Shown here piece after piece: positions 1 to 6,402 of a stretch of DNA of 8,770 nt (positions within the stretch are counted from its first letter, which is position 1; the number at the start of each line of letters is the position of its first letter). The notes beneath the pieces are model-generated. The model searched no databases and was not told the origin of the DNA. It saw only the letters and a list, made by a program, of their open reading frames with translations. The stretch lies in contig ONTN01000047.1 of NCBI GenBank assembly GCA_900320765.1, positions 1-8,770 on the forward strand. Direction: 5' to 3'. The position numbers and the translations under genes were made by a program. Source of the DNA: an uncultured Eubacteriales bacterium (GTDB lineage Bacteria > Bacillota > Clostridia > Oscillospirales > Oscillospiraceae).

Positions 1-20
1 TGACTGATGAGGTCGTGCCG
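1..20 (-). repeat. Partial inverted copy of the two-hairpin interspersed repeat
   Basis: Positions 2-20 are the reverse complement of 390-408 with one mismatch (18 of 19), so this is the edge of a repeat unit in opposite orientation to the copies at 51 and 397. The rest of it lies left of the window. Within it, GATGAGGT at 6-13 is the perfect complement of ACCTCATC at 51-58, and 14-20 pairs with 32-38 with one G-T wobble, so 6-58 could fold into one long arm. Confidence 0.6.
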
Positions 21-50
21 TTATTCTAAGCCGGTACGATAGACGAAGAG

Positions 51-96
51 ACCTCATCCGGCGCTGACGCGCCACCTTCCCCGAAGGTGAAGGCTT
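51..96 (+). repeat. Interspersed two-hairpin repeat, copy 1
   Basis: The unit starts ACCTCATC and holds two tandem hairpins: GGCGC/GCGCC (60-64 with 69-73) and ACCTTC/GAAGGT (74-79 with 83-88), ending in AAGGCTT. The copy at 397-443 has the same layout but different stem bases that still pair, so the fold rather than the exact sequence is conserved. Units of this design are common between genes in gut Clostridia genomes (general knowledge, not checked here). It probably works as an intergenic structural or MITE-like element; there is no coding content. Confidence 0.65.
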
Positions 97-109
97 AGGG
101 CGAAATAGC

Positions 110-183
110 AAAAAGCACTGCCGGCGGCGCCGTGCCCTCAGCCGTTTCCGGAGGGGCTCGCTCAACATCACGCAGTGCTTTTT
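110..183 (-). ncRNA. Candidate short RNA closed by a 12-bp terminator-like stem
   Basis: A perfect 12-bp inverted repeat (110-121 with 172-183, AAAAAGCACTGC against GCAGTGCTTTTT) encloses about 50 bases that can fold further, for example CCCTC at 135-139 with GAGGG at 151-155. Read on the minus strand, a promoter with boxes at 210-215 and 187-192 would start RNA near 180, and the right arm of the stem ends in a T run at 114-110, as in an intrinsic terminator. That makes a compact transcript of about 70 nt. The structure also ends in a T run on the plus strand, so it may simply be a bidirectional terminator or part of the surrounding repeat family. No known RNA family was recognised. Confidence 0.35.
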
Positions 184-186
184 ATC

Positions 187-215
187 AAAATAGCATAGAG
201 AATGAAATAAGTCAA
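187..215 (-). promoter_or_regulatory. Sigma-A-like promoter reading leftwards
   Basis: On the minus strand TTGACT (215-210) is followed after 17 bases by TATTTT (192-187). The predicted start is near 180, at the base of the hairpin spanning 110-183. It lies immediately downstream of the folded element at 216-296. Confidence 0.45.
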
Positions 216-296
216 GGGAAAGCGGTAGGTCGATCCTCTACTTCCAGTCTGCAAAAACAGACTATAGTGGAAATCTCACGACCAGCTACCGCTTCC
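216..296 (-). ncRNA. Candidate structured RNA of about 80 nt, minus strand
   Basis: The ends pair: 286-296 with 217-228 form 11 bp with a single bulged base (9 contiguous pairs between 220-228 and 286-294). Inside, GTCG at 229-232 pairs with CGAC at 279-282, and a central hairpin joins AGTCTG (246-251) to CAGACT (258-263) across a loop of mostly A on the plus strand (T on the minus strand). A minus-strand promoter at 303-332 places the start near 296, exactly at the foot of the closing stem. This coincidence is the main reason to call it an RNA rather than a DNA palindrome. No tRNA, riboswitch or known small-RNA signature was recognised and there is no open reading frame in it. It could instead be the end or recombination site of a small mobile element. 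Confidence 0.35.
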
Positions 297-302
297 GTAG
301 AT

Positions 303-332
303 ACTTTACCACAATCAAGGCTCAACAGTCAA
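303..332 (-). promoter_or_regulatory. Sigma-A-like promoter reading leftwards into the folded element
   Basis: On the minus strand TTGACT (332-327) and TAAAGT (308-303) are separated by 18 bases. The predicted start is near 296, the first base of the closing stem of the 216-296 element. It lies downstream of the kinase-like gene, so it could serve only the short elements to its left or whatever lies beyond the window. Confidence 0.45.
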
Positions 333-396
333 GGAGTATCGACGTTTTCGCAGGTCAGCACCCGAGGTTGTCAAGCCGTTTTGGGAAGTCGGTACG

Positions 397-443
397 ACCT
401 CATCAGTCGCCTCCGGCGACAGCTTCCCCGGAGGGGAAGCCTT
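397..443 (+). repeat. Interspersed two-hairpin repeat, copy 2
   Basis: It begins ACCTCATC like the copy at 51. The two stems are GTCGCC/GGCGAC (406-411 with 415-420, loop TCC) and GCTTCCCC/GGGGAAGC (422-429 with 433-440, loop GGA). It lies about 35 bp past the stop of the leftward kinase-like gene, and since that gene has no other hairpin behind it, these stems may help end its transcript, although no T run follows on the minus strand. Confidence 0.65.
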
Positions 444-476
444 CTGAATTGTTTTCCGCCTACGGCTGACTATTTA

Positions 477-1097
477 TTACATTCTGCCGGTCGCCTCGAT
501 GAGGTCTACTATGAGCTTCACGGCTCCGTCAATGCCGGAGACGCTTGTGTTTATCGAGATATCGTGGTTCTCGACCGAGCCCCACTCGTCGCCGGTGTAG
601 CCGCGGTAGTAGTTCGCACGGCCGCGGTCTATCTGCTTGAGCTTCTGCTCGGCGGCCTTGCGGTCGAGGCCGGATTCCTTCATCACGTAGGCTATTCTGT
701 CCTCCCGGTCGGCGCGGAGGAAGACGGTGAGCACGTCGGGATCGTCGCGAAGGATATATTCGGCGCAGCGGCCGATAACGATGCAGCTTCCCGCGGCGGC
801 AAGCTCCCTTATGACCTGGCCCTGGGCGGCGTAAGCCGAGAAGGTCACGGGAACGTCGTACTGCGGGAGCATGGAGGCGGGGGAATAGCTGTGGCTCACG
901 AGGTTGAAGAGAAAGCTGCGGGAGGAGTTCTCCTCGAGGCTTCCGATATAGTCGGCGGAGAGCCCGCTTTTTTCGGCGGCAAGCTCGATCACCTTGCGCT
1001 CGTAGACCGGAATGCCCAGTTCTTCGCTGAGCTTTTTGCCGATAGCGGTGCCGCCTGCCCCGTGCTCACGGCTGATGGCGATTATCGTTCGTTTCAT
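477..1097 (-). CDS. Cytidylate kinase-like P-loop protein
   Basis: A 206-residue protein of the cytidylate kinase-like family (PF13189 type), relatives of CMP kinase whose substrate is mostly unproven. The N-terminus has the family's modified P-loop (ISREHGAGG, residues 8-16, followed by IGKKL), which differs from a standard Walker A. A second conserved patch, VIGR at 107-110, precedes the NMP-binding part, and DRGRANYY at 157-164 looks like the arginine-bearing lid. No signal peptide or membrane segment is seen, so it should be cytosolic. The start is the ATG at 1097-1095 because GGAGGG (1110-1105) lies 7 bases before it; the TTG 15 bases further upstream overlaps that ribosome site and is unlikely to be used. 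It is transcribed alone, divergent from the DUF1015 gene. The family call is good; the exact phosphoryl acceptor is unknown. Confidence 0.88.
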   Translation of the reverse strand: MKRTIIAISREHGAGGTAIGKKLSEELGIPVYERKVIELAAEKSGLSADYIGSLEENSSRSFLFNLVSHSYSPASMLPQYDVPVTFSAYAAQGQVIRELAAAGSCIVIGRCAEYILRDDPDVLTVFLRADREDRIAYVMKESGLDRKAAEQKLKQIDRGRANYYRGYTGDEWGSVENHDISINTSVSGIDGAVKLIVDLIEATGRM

Positions 1098-1130
1098 AAT
1101 GCGACCCTCCAATAAAGGATTATCAAGTTA

Positions 1131-1159
1131 AGAATAGCACCATCTTCGCGTTTTTTCAA
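1131..1159 (-). promoter_or_regulatory. Promoter of the kinase-like gene
   Basis: On the minus strand TTGAAA (1159-1154) and TATTCT (1136-1131) are 17 bases apart. This gives a short leader of roughly 25-30 nt before the ATG at 1097. Confidence 0.6.
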
Positions 1160-1175
1160 GAGCGACCTTGCTCTT
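1158..1175. promoter_or_regulatory. Operator-like palindrome between divergent -35 boxes
   Basis: AAGAGC at 1158-1163 and GCTCTT at 1170-1175 form an 18-bp dyad with a 6-base centre that is itself partly symmetrical. It touches the -35 box of the leftward promoter (1154-1159) and of the rightward promoter (1174-1179), a position where one bound repressor or activator would affect both genes. The regulator is not identified, and a chance dyad of this size is possible. Confidence 0.35.
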
Positions 1176-1202
1176 TACTTTTATGCGCGGTGATGTTAAA
1201 AT
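1174..1202 (+). promoter_or_regulatory. Promoter of the DUF1015 gene
   Basis: TTTACT (1174-1179) and TAAAAT (1197-1202) are separated by 17 bases. The start is expected near 1209, leaving about 30 nt of leader before the ATT start at 1238 and including the ribosome site at 1222-1230. Confidence 0.5.
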
Positions 1203-1221
1203 AGCATCGATATTAAAACGC

Positions 1222-1240
1222 AAAGGGTGAAACAGCTATT
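1222..1240 (+). promoter_or_regulatory. Ribosome site and ATT start codon of the DUF1015 gene
   Basis: AAAGGGTGA at 1222-1230 matches the end of the anti-Shine-Dalgarno partner (GGTGA) and stands 7 bases before ATT at 1238. In this frame there is a stop at 1214-1216 and no ATG, GTG, TTG or CTG before the ATG at 1292, while the residues between 1250 and 1291 (FRPADILIPRDAD) match the conserved N-terminus of the family. The ATG at 1292 has no good ribosome site. Confidence 0.6.
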
Positions 1241-2464
1241 AGTAATTCGATTTTCAGACCTGCCGACATTCTCATTCCGAGAGATGCGGATATGGAAAAA
1301 TGGAGCGTCATCGCCTGCGACCAGTTTACCTCCGAGCGGGAATACTGGGACAGAGTGCGAGAGAGAGTGGGCGCCGAGCCCTCGACGCTCAATATGATAA
1401 TGCCCGAGGCTTATTTAAACGACGTGCCCGCCCTCGATATGGCGGAGACTACGAACAGGGCGATGGCGGAGTACCTCGACGGCGGCGTATTCGAGAAGCT
1501 GCCCGCCTCCTTCGTCTACGTTGAGAGGCACACCTCGAAGGGAATAAGACACGGGGTCGTCGGAATGATCGACCTCGAGGCATACGATTTTACCTACGGC
1601 TCAAAATCTCACGTCCGCGCCTCGGAGCGCACCGTGGCCGAGAGGCTGCCCGCGAGAATGCTTATCCGTGAGAAGGCGAGGCTCGAGCTCCCGCATACGA
1701 TCGTCCTCATTGACGACCCGGAAAAGCGCATTATCGAGCCTATGCGCCTCCGCAAGGACTCCTTCCGCAAGCTCTACGATTTTGAGCTTATGGAGGGCGG
1801 CAGCCGCATTGAGGGCAGACTTATCGAGGGAAAGGCCGCCCTCGAGCTGGAGGAGAGCTTCCGCGTCCTCGAGGAGAGCGAGCTCAGTTACGTCATCGGC
1901 GACGGCAACCATTCGATGGCAGCTGCAAAGGAGCTCTGGAACAAGATAAAGACGGGGCTTACAGAAGCCGAGGCGCAGACGCATCCCGCCCGCTTCTTCC
2001 TCTGCGAGGTCGTTAACGTCTACGACGAGGGGATAGTATTCGAGCCGATACACAGGATAGTGTTCAACGTAGAGCCCGACAAGCTCATCGAGCTTGTGAA
2101 GGAGAAGCTCGAGATACCCGGCGGACGCGAGGTCACTGTGTGCACCGGCGGCAAGAAACGCGGTTCAGTCCATCTGCGCGGAAGATCGTTCGGGAATATG
2201 GTCGAGGCTCTACAGGAGCTTTTAGACGAGTACGCCTCGATATACGAGGGGACGGTCGATTATATCCACGACGAGGATTCCCTTTTGAAGCTTACCGAGG
2301 AAGAGGGGAGCGTCGGCTTCCTTATGCCCGTTATCGGCAAGGAGGATCTGTTTGCCACCGTAATGCACGAGGGGCTTTGGCCGAAGAAAAGCTTCTCCGT
2401 CGGCAGCGCGAGGGATAAGCGTTATTATCTCGAAGCAAGAGAGATTATAGTAAACGATAATTAA
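1238..2464 (+). CDS. DUF1015 family protein, ATT start
   Basis: About 408 residues when started at ATT 1238; starting at ATG 1292 would give 390 and remove the conserved opening block FRPADILIPRDAD. The sequence then runs MEKWSVIACDQFTSE, typical of the clostridial branch of DUF1015 (PF06245). The hallmark motif GDGNHSMAAAK lies at residues 221-231 and resembles the DGxHR motif of ParB/sulfiredoxin-like folds, which in some relatives bind nucleotide or phosphorylate serine. In Clostridia such genes often sit near serine biosynthesis genes (serA, serC), but none is in this window, so a serine link is only family-based. No signal peptide or membrane segment is seen. It is divergent from the kinase-like gene and ends at a strong terminator, so it is probably monocistronic. 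The family call is firm; the biochemical function is not settled by this sequence. Confidence 0.88.
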   Translation: MSNSIFRPADILIPRDADMEKWSVIACDQFTSEREYWDRVRERVGAEPSTLNMIMPEAYLNDVPALDMAETTNRAMAEYLDGGVFEKLPASFVYVERHTSKGIRHGVVGMIDLEAYDFTYGSKSHVRASERTVAERLPARMLIREKARLELPHTIVLIDDPEKRIIEPMRLRKDSFRKLYDFELMEGGSRIEGRLIEGKAALELEESFRVLEESELSYVIGDGNHSMAAAKELWNKIKTGLTEAEAQTHPARFFLCEVVNVYDEGIVFEPIHRIVFNVEPDKLIELVKEKLEIPGGREVTVCTGGKKRGSVHLRGRSFGNMVEALQELLDEYASIYEGTVDYIHDEDSLLKLTEEEGSVGFLMPVIGKEDLFATVMHEGLWPKKSFSVGSARDKRYYLEAREIIVNDN

Positions 2465-2475
2465 TTCTCGTTTAC
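2450..2475 (+). repeat. 8-bp dyad across the DUF1015 stop codon
   Basis: GTAAACGA (2450-2457) and TCGTTTAC (2468-2475) are perfect complements separated by 10 AT-rich bases that include the TAA stop. It sits just before the terminator at 2481 and could be an extra hairpin protecting the mRNA end, or an operator for the next gene. No T run follows. Confidence 0.4.
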
Positions 2476-2480
2476 TTATC

Positions 2481-2509
2481 GGCGGGGAAAAGCGTTCCCC
2501 GCCTTTTTT
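2481..2509 (+). terminator. Intrinsic terminator after the DUF1015 gene
   Basis: A perfect 9-bp stem, GGCGGGGAA (2481-2489) with TTCCCCGCC (2495-2503), has a 5-base loop and is followed by six T. It separates the DUF1015 gene from the surface protein gene that starts 27 bases later. Confidence 0.92.
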
Positions 2510-2535
2510 GAAAAAGCATTAAGGAGGAGCCAAGT

Positions 2536-4989
2536 ATGAAAAAGAGGATCATATCCATAGCGCTTGCCCTTATACTGCTCGTCGGGACGGCCGGCTTTGC
2601 CTCTGCGGATATCTCCAGGCTGCCAAAAGACGTATGGAAGTATTTTAATCCCTATGCGGCGGCTCTCGAATCCGGAGACACGGAGAAAATAATCTCCACC
2701 GGAGAGGCGTATATCGCCTATCTCCGCACTCTGCCGCTGGGCGAGGACAGCGGGGATCAGCTCTTCCGGGCGTATAACCGCATCTATGCGAACAAATATT
2801 ATGACAAGGCGGGAAAGCCCGAGAAGCAGCGGGAGATGACAAAGGCCTACCGCGAGCTCTGCCTAACCCTCACCGACAGGGGAATACTGGACAAGCTGGA
2901 CGATATCTACAGCATCTCGGGCACGTATTACACCGAGGCTCTTGAGAGCGGAGACCCCGACAAGATACTCGAGGCGGGCGACTGGATGCTCGACTACTAT
3001 AACAGGATAGAGCTCACCGAAAGGGTCGCCGGCTGGTACTTAAACCTCTATCAGAAGCGGATGGACCTTCGCATTTATGAGAACAGGGGAGATTACGAGA
3101 AGGCGATCGACAATGCGAAGAGCGTTGCTTACTGGTGCGAATACCTCGCCGCCCGCGGAAAGGCGCACGAGGACAGCCTTATCGCGGCGAAGGCGCATAT
3201 AGAGGTTCTGACCCCGTTTGCAGGAGTGTACGCCGCAAGCTTCACTCAGTCTGACGGCTGGGCTTCGAATATAGCCGCCTCGTCCGGCACGTATTACGGC
3301 AGCATCTCAAGCGGCTACTTTGCCGGGAGACAGGGCTCGCAGGCCTCGCTCTACGTTGAGCTCGGGGAGGAGACGGCCGGGCAATTCGGAAGCACGATCA
3401 GCGGCATACTCTCATCAGGAAGGGTCTGCCAGATAAACTTAAACTTCAAAAACAAGGGCGTCACCGCCCGCGAGATAATCGCCGGGAAGCACGACGCGAA
3501 TATTAAATCGACCGTGAGCTACATCGGCTCGCTGAATAAGCCCGTCCTCGTCCGCATAGGCGGCGAGATGAATATATGGAGCGAGAGCGAGATGAAGGGC
3601 GGGGCGGTCACTCCCGCCGACTTCATCGCCGCTTACAGAAGGGTGGCCGATATGTTCCGCTCCGGCGCGCCGATGGCGGAGCTCGTCTGGTCGCCGATGC
3701 AGAACGGGAAGTGGAACGAGACTGTCGGCGACTACTGGCCGGGCGACGAGTACGTCGACTGGGTCGGAATGAGCCTCTACTATAACATAGCGGATAACGA
3801 CGGCAGCGAAAAGGTGAGCTGGATAGAGTTTTCCAAGTCGCACGGCTTTACCGACCCCGTGAGAAAGGCGAAGACCGTCTGCGATTTCGCCGCCGCGCAT
3901 AAAAAGCCCGTCGTTATCACCGAGGGCGGCTCGGATAAGAACGGCGCCGACGGCGAAGCGGCCGCCGCCGCGCTTACGGCGAAGATGTTCTCAACCCTCA
4001 ATATGGTCTATCCGCAGGTGAAGGGAATAATCCTCTTCGACCGCTCGATAAACGAGGCGGGAAAAACCCGCGACTTCAGTATGCAGACCGCGGGAACGTA
4101 TCAGACGGCGATACTTGAGGCCGTCCGGAATAATCCAGCCCTGATATCCTCTTCAGAAAAGGCTGCGGCGCAGTGGATACCCGCCGAGAATTTCAGCGAA
4201 AAGGCGGACGATATGATTTTAGGCGCCACGGGCTATACGTATTGGGATAACGAGCTTACCGTGACCTACTCCTTTGGCGGGAAAACGCAGAAGACCGCCG
4301 CCTCGCCTAATCTCTTTACGATCAAGGCCGCCGATATCAAGGTCGGGCGCAACGACCTTACCGTGACCTTCACGGGGTCAAAGGGCTTCAAGCTCACGAA
4401 GACCTACGTTGTCCGCCGCTCCGCCTCCGGCGTTATCACGGTATCGAGCGGGGTATATCCCTTCACCGACCTTAACCTTGCCAAATGGTGCGCGCCCTAT
4501 GTTGAGGCGGCCTACGATACCGGCCTCGTCAAGGGCGTTTCCGCCACAAAGTACGGCACGAAGAACGACCTGCAGATAGCTCAGGCCGTAACCCTCGCCG
4601 CGAGGATATACGCCGAGGCAAACGGTGAGGAGGCTCCCGGGTCGAAGGGCAGCCCCTGGTACAAGCCCGCCTACGACTACTGCGTGGAGAAGGGGATAAT
4701 AGACCCCGCGCTTCTTCCGATGTCGAGACTCACCGAAAAATGCACCCGCTTCGAGATGGTCGAGATACTCGATAAGGCTATCCCCGCCTCGCGCTGGGAC
4801 GGCTCGGTTTCTATCCCGGACGGATATATCCCCGATCTCAGGCTCTCCGACGGGCACGGAGACCTCGTCTACCGCTGGTACAGAGCGGGAATAGTCGGCG
4901 GGGACAATACCCACCGCTTCAACGGCGAAAAGCTCATTACCCGCGCAGAGGTCGCAAAGATCCTCTGCACGATAAACAGGCTTATGTAA
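2536..4989 (+). CDS. Secreted GH26-like glycoside hydrolase with SLH anchors
   Basis: An 817-residue multidomain surface protein. Residues 1-24 are a signal peptide (KKR, hydrophobic core, cut after FASA). Residues 29-225 are helical with an internal repeat: ALESGDTEKI near 43 recurs as ALESGDPDKI near 135, a TPR-like layout. Residues about 228-535 resemble the GH26 (mannanase-type) barrel: RIGGEMN puts the candidate acid/base at E344, VDWVGMSLYYN is a typical barrel strand, and VITEGG puts the candidate nucleophile at E463, a spacing like that of known GH26 enzymes. Residues about 545-635 look like a beta-sandwich domain. Three SLH repeats (from about 640, 708 and 767) end the protein and should bind wall-linked polymer. 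AAGGAGG at 2521-2527 fixes the ATG start. No promoter is obvious after the upstream terminator. The substrate is not known; beta-mannan is a family-based guess, and an inactive binding role is possible. Confidence 0.82.
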   Translation: MKKRIISIALALILLVGTAGFASADISRLPKDVWKYFNPYAAALESGDTEKIISTGEAYIAYLRTLPLGEDSGDQLFRAYNRIYANKYYDKAGKPEKQREMTKAYRELCLTLTDRGILDKLDDIYSISGTYYTEALESGDPDKILEAGDWMLDYYNRIELTERVAGWYLNLYQKRMDLRIYENRGDYEKAIDNAKSVAYWCEYLAARGKAHEDSLIAAKAHIEVLTPFAGVYAASFTQSDGWASNIAASSGTYYGSISSGYFAGRQGSQASLYVELGEETAGQFGSTISGILSSGRVCQINLNFKNKGVTAREIIAGKHDANIKSTVSYIGSLNKPVLVRIGGEMNIWSESEMKGGAVTPADFIAAYRRVADMFRSGAPMAELVWSPMQNGKWNETVGDYWPGDEYVDWVGMSLYYNIADNDGSEKVSWIEFSKSHGFTDPVRKAKTVCDFAAAHKKPVVITEGGSDKNGADGEAAAAALTAKMFSTLNMVYPQVKGIILFDRSINEAGKTRDFSMQTAGTYQTAILEAVRNNPALISSSEKAAAQWIPAENFSEKADDMILGATGYTYWDNELTVTYSFGGKTQKTAASPNLFTIKAADIKVGRNDLTVTFTGSKGFKLTKTYVVRRSASGVITVSSGVYPFTDLNLAKWCAPYVEAAYDTGLVKGVSATKYGTKNDLQIAQAVTLAARIYAEANGEEAPGSKGSPWYKPAYDYCVEKGIIDPALLPMSRLTEKCTRFEMVEILDKAIPASRWDGSVSIPDGYIPDLRLSDGHGDLVYRWYRAGIVGGDNTHRFNGEKLITRAEVAKILCTINRLM

Positions 4990-5010
4990 ACTGCTTTACG
5001 CACCTTCCCT

Positions 5011-5042
5011 GCGCCTCGGATTTCTTCCGCGGCGCTTTTCTT
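5011..5042 (+). terminator. Terminator after the SLH protein gene
   Basis: GCGCC (5011-5015) pairs with GGCGC (5031-5035). One mismatch then leads to CGGA/TCCG (5017-5020 with 5026-5029) around a 5-base loop. TTTTCTT follows. It lies about 20 bases past the TAA. Confidence 0.75.
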
Positions 5043-5050
5043 ATCGGGTA

Positions 5051-5078
5051 TTGATTTTTCGCGGCAAAGAATTATAAT
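5051..5078 (+). promoter_or_regulatory. Promoter of the AI-2E family transporter gene
   Basis: TTGATT (5051-5056) and a perfect TATAAT (5073-5078) are separated by 16 bases. The start would be near 5085, about 27 nt before the ATG. Confidence 0.65.
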
Positions 5079-5111
5079 TATCGTATCAATGCTTTTACGG
5101 GGGCTTTCGCA

Positions 5112-6326
5112 ATGAGGAAGTTCAGGAATCTCGTTAAAAATCATACGTCGGTATTCGTATTTGCCGCTCTCGCGGCGGGGATACTGTGCGTAGTTATAAC
5201 CGGATACGTGATATTCTCCAATATCGGCGCTATCGGGGGCTTCCTCTCCGCCGTCGCAAGGGTGCTCTCTCCCGTTATCATCGGCCTCGTCACGGCGTAT
5301 ATCATCGACCCGCTGGTGGAATTTTTCGAGGAAAAGGTCCTGCGGAGAATGAAAAACGCGAAAACGAGGCGCACGGTCTCGACCGTTATTGCCCTTGTCC
5401 TCGTCCTTGCTCTCCTCGGGCTTTTCGTCGGCACTTTGATACCTTCGCTTATAAGCAGCATTTTGATGCTTATAGACAACGCCGAAGGATACTACAAGAC
5501 AATTGAAGACGTCGCAGAGAAAATAAACGGCATCGGCTTCGGACTTAATATAAATCTCGAGGCCATCGAGAACTCCGTAAATAATTTCCTCGGCAATATT
5601 GTAAACAACCTGTCGGAAAACTTTTCCTCCGTCCTCGATACCACGAAGAACATAGGCGCCTCGCTCGTGAACGCGCTTATGGGCGTAATCCTCGCCGTCT
5701 ACTTCCTCTTCAGCAAGAGGTATCTCCTCGCCGGGGTCGAGAGACTTCGCAGAGCCGTTTGGACCCCGAAGCAGTATGACGAAAAGACCCGCTTCTGGAA
5801 CAGGTGCAACGATATCTTCACCCAGTATATCGGCTGGAATATTATCGACGCTATTATTATCGGCATGTCGAACGCCGTCTTTATGCTCCTGCTCGGAATG
5901 CCGTACGCGCCTCTTGTCTCCTTCGTCGTCGGAGTCGCGAATCTTATCCCGACCTTCGGCCCGATAATCGGCGCCGTCGTCGGAGCCCTGCTTCTGGTCC
6001 TCGTGAAGCCGTCCTACGCACTCTGGTTCCTCGTGTTCACCGTCGCTATACAGACGCTGGACGCTTATGTGATAAAGCCGAGGCTTTTCTCCAGCTCCTT
6101 CGGTATATCCGCCGTTCTGACCCTCGTTTCGATAACGGTCGGAAGCAAGCTCTTCGGCATCGTCGGGGTGCTGCTCGCGATACCAGTCGCCGCCATTCTC
6201 TCCTTCGTATATGACGAGAGGCTTATACCGTGGCTTCAGAAAAAAACGAGCGCCCGCGCCGATAAAGCGCCGGAGCCGCTGCCCGCGCCGGAAAAGCCCG
6301 CCGGGGAAGCGGAGACGAAAGAATAA
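5112..6326 (+). CDS. AI-2E family (UPF0118) membrane transporter
   Basis: A 404-residue polytopic membrane protein of the AI-2E transporter family (PF01594). Hydrophobic segments lie near residues 13-36, 45-66, 88-112, 184-202, 240-262, 265-297, 303-322 and 331-366, with a long soluble stretch at about 120-180 between the third and fourth, as usual in this family. The conserved motif NLIPTFGPIIGAVVG is at 277-291, and GVLLAIPVAAIL closes the last segment. The last 25 residues are a Pro/Glu/Ala/Lys-rich cytoplasmic tail (EPLPAPEKP) that is likely unstructured. GGGGG at 5099-5103, 8 bases before the ATG, is a modest ribosome site. Members have been linked to export of autoinducer-2 or to Na+/H+ antiport; the substrate here cannot be read from the sequence. 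No clear terminator follows, and metG has its own promoter 3 bases after the stop. Confidence 0.9.
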   Translation: MRKFRNLVKNHTSVFVFAALAAGILCVVITGYVIFSNIGAIGGFLSAVARVLSPVIIGLVTAYIIDPLVEFFEEKVLRRMKNAKTRRTVSTVIALVLVLALLGLFVGTLIPSLISSILMLIDNAEGYYKTIEDVAEKINGIGFGLNINLEAIENSVNNFLGNIVNNLSENFSSVLDTTKNIGASLVNALMGVILAVYFLFSKRYLLAGVERLRRAVWTPKQYDEKTRFWNRCNDIFTQYIGWNIIDAIIIGMSNAVFMLLLGMPYAPLVSFVVGVANLIPTFGPIIGAVVGALLLVLVKPSYALWFLVFTVAIQTLDAYVIKPRLFSSSFGISAVLTLVSITVGSKLFGIVGVLLAIPVAAILSFVYDERLIPWLQKKTSARADKAPEPLPAPEKPAGEAETKE

Positions 6327-6329
6327 TCC

Positions 6330-6358
6330 TTGCTTCGGCGCGATTTATATGATACAAT
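6330..6358 (+). promoter_or_regulatory. Promoter of metG
   Basis: TTGCTT (6330-6335) and TACAAT (6353-6358) are separated by exactly 17 bases. The leader to the ATG at 6403 is only about 38 nt, too short for a T-box, and no T-box features are seen, so tRNA-sensing leader control is unlikely. Confidence 0.6.
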
Positions 6359-6402
6359 AAACGTTAGCCGTCATTTCGGCAAGTTACAGGAGGTACACGT
6401 TA

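Noticed and set aside
4..49. Hammerhead-ribozyme-like core (CTGATGAG with CGAAGAG)
   Set aside because: The second core element should read GAAA and the stems do not fit; the CTGATGAG string is explained by the inverted repeat copy.
1..175. Minus-strand open frame from ATG near 169 running off the left edge, very arginine-rich
   Set aside because: It lies wholly in the hairpin and repeat elements, has no ribosome site, and its composition follows the repeats.
1..476. CRISPR array
   Set aside because: The repeat units are few, unevenly spaced, partly inverted and differ in their stems; there is no regular repeat-spacer pattern.
132..1115. Long plus-strand open frame of 327 codons
   Set aside because: It runs antisense across the kinase-like gene and through the repeat region, has no ribosome site and no family resemblance; the minus-strand gene has a clear start, ribosome site and motifs.
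1601..2053. Minus-strand frame of 150 codons inside the DUF1015 gene
   Set aside because: Shadow of the well-supported sense gene. The same applies to antisense frames within the SLH, AI-2E and metG genes, including 7489-8295.
6359..6402. T-box or S-box leader ahead of metG
   Set aside because: The leader is only about 40 bases and has no specifier hairpin, T-box sequence or antiterminator.
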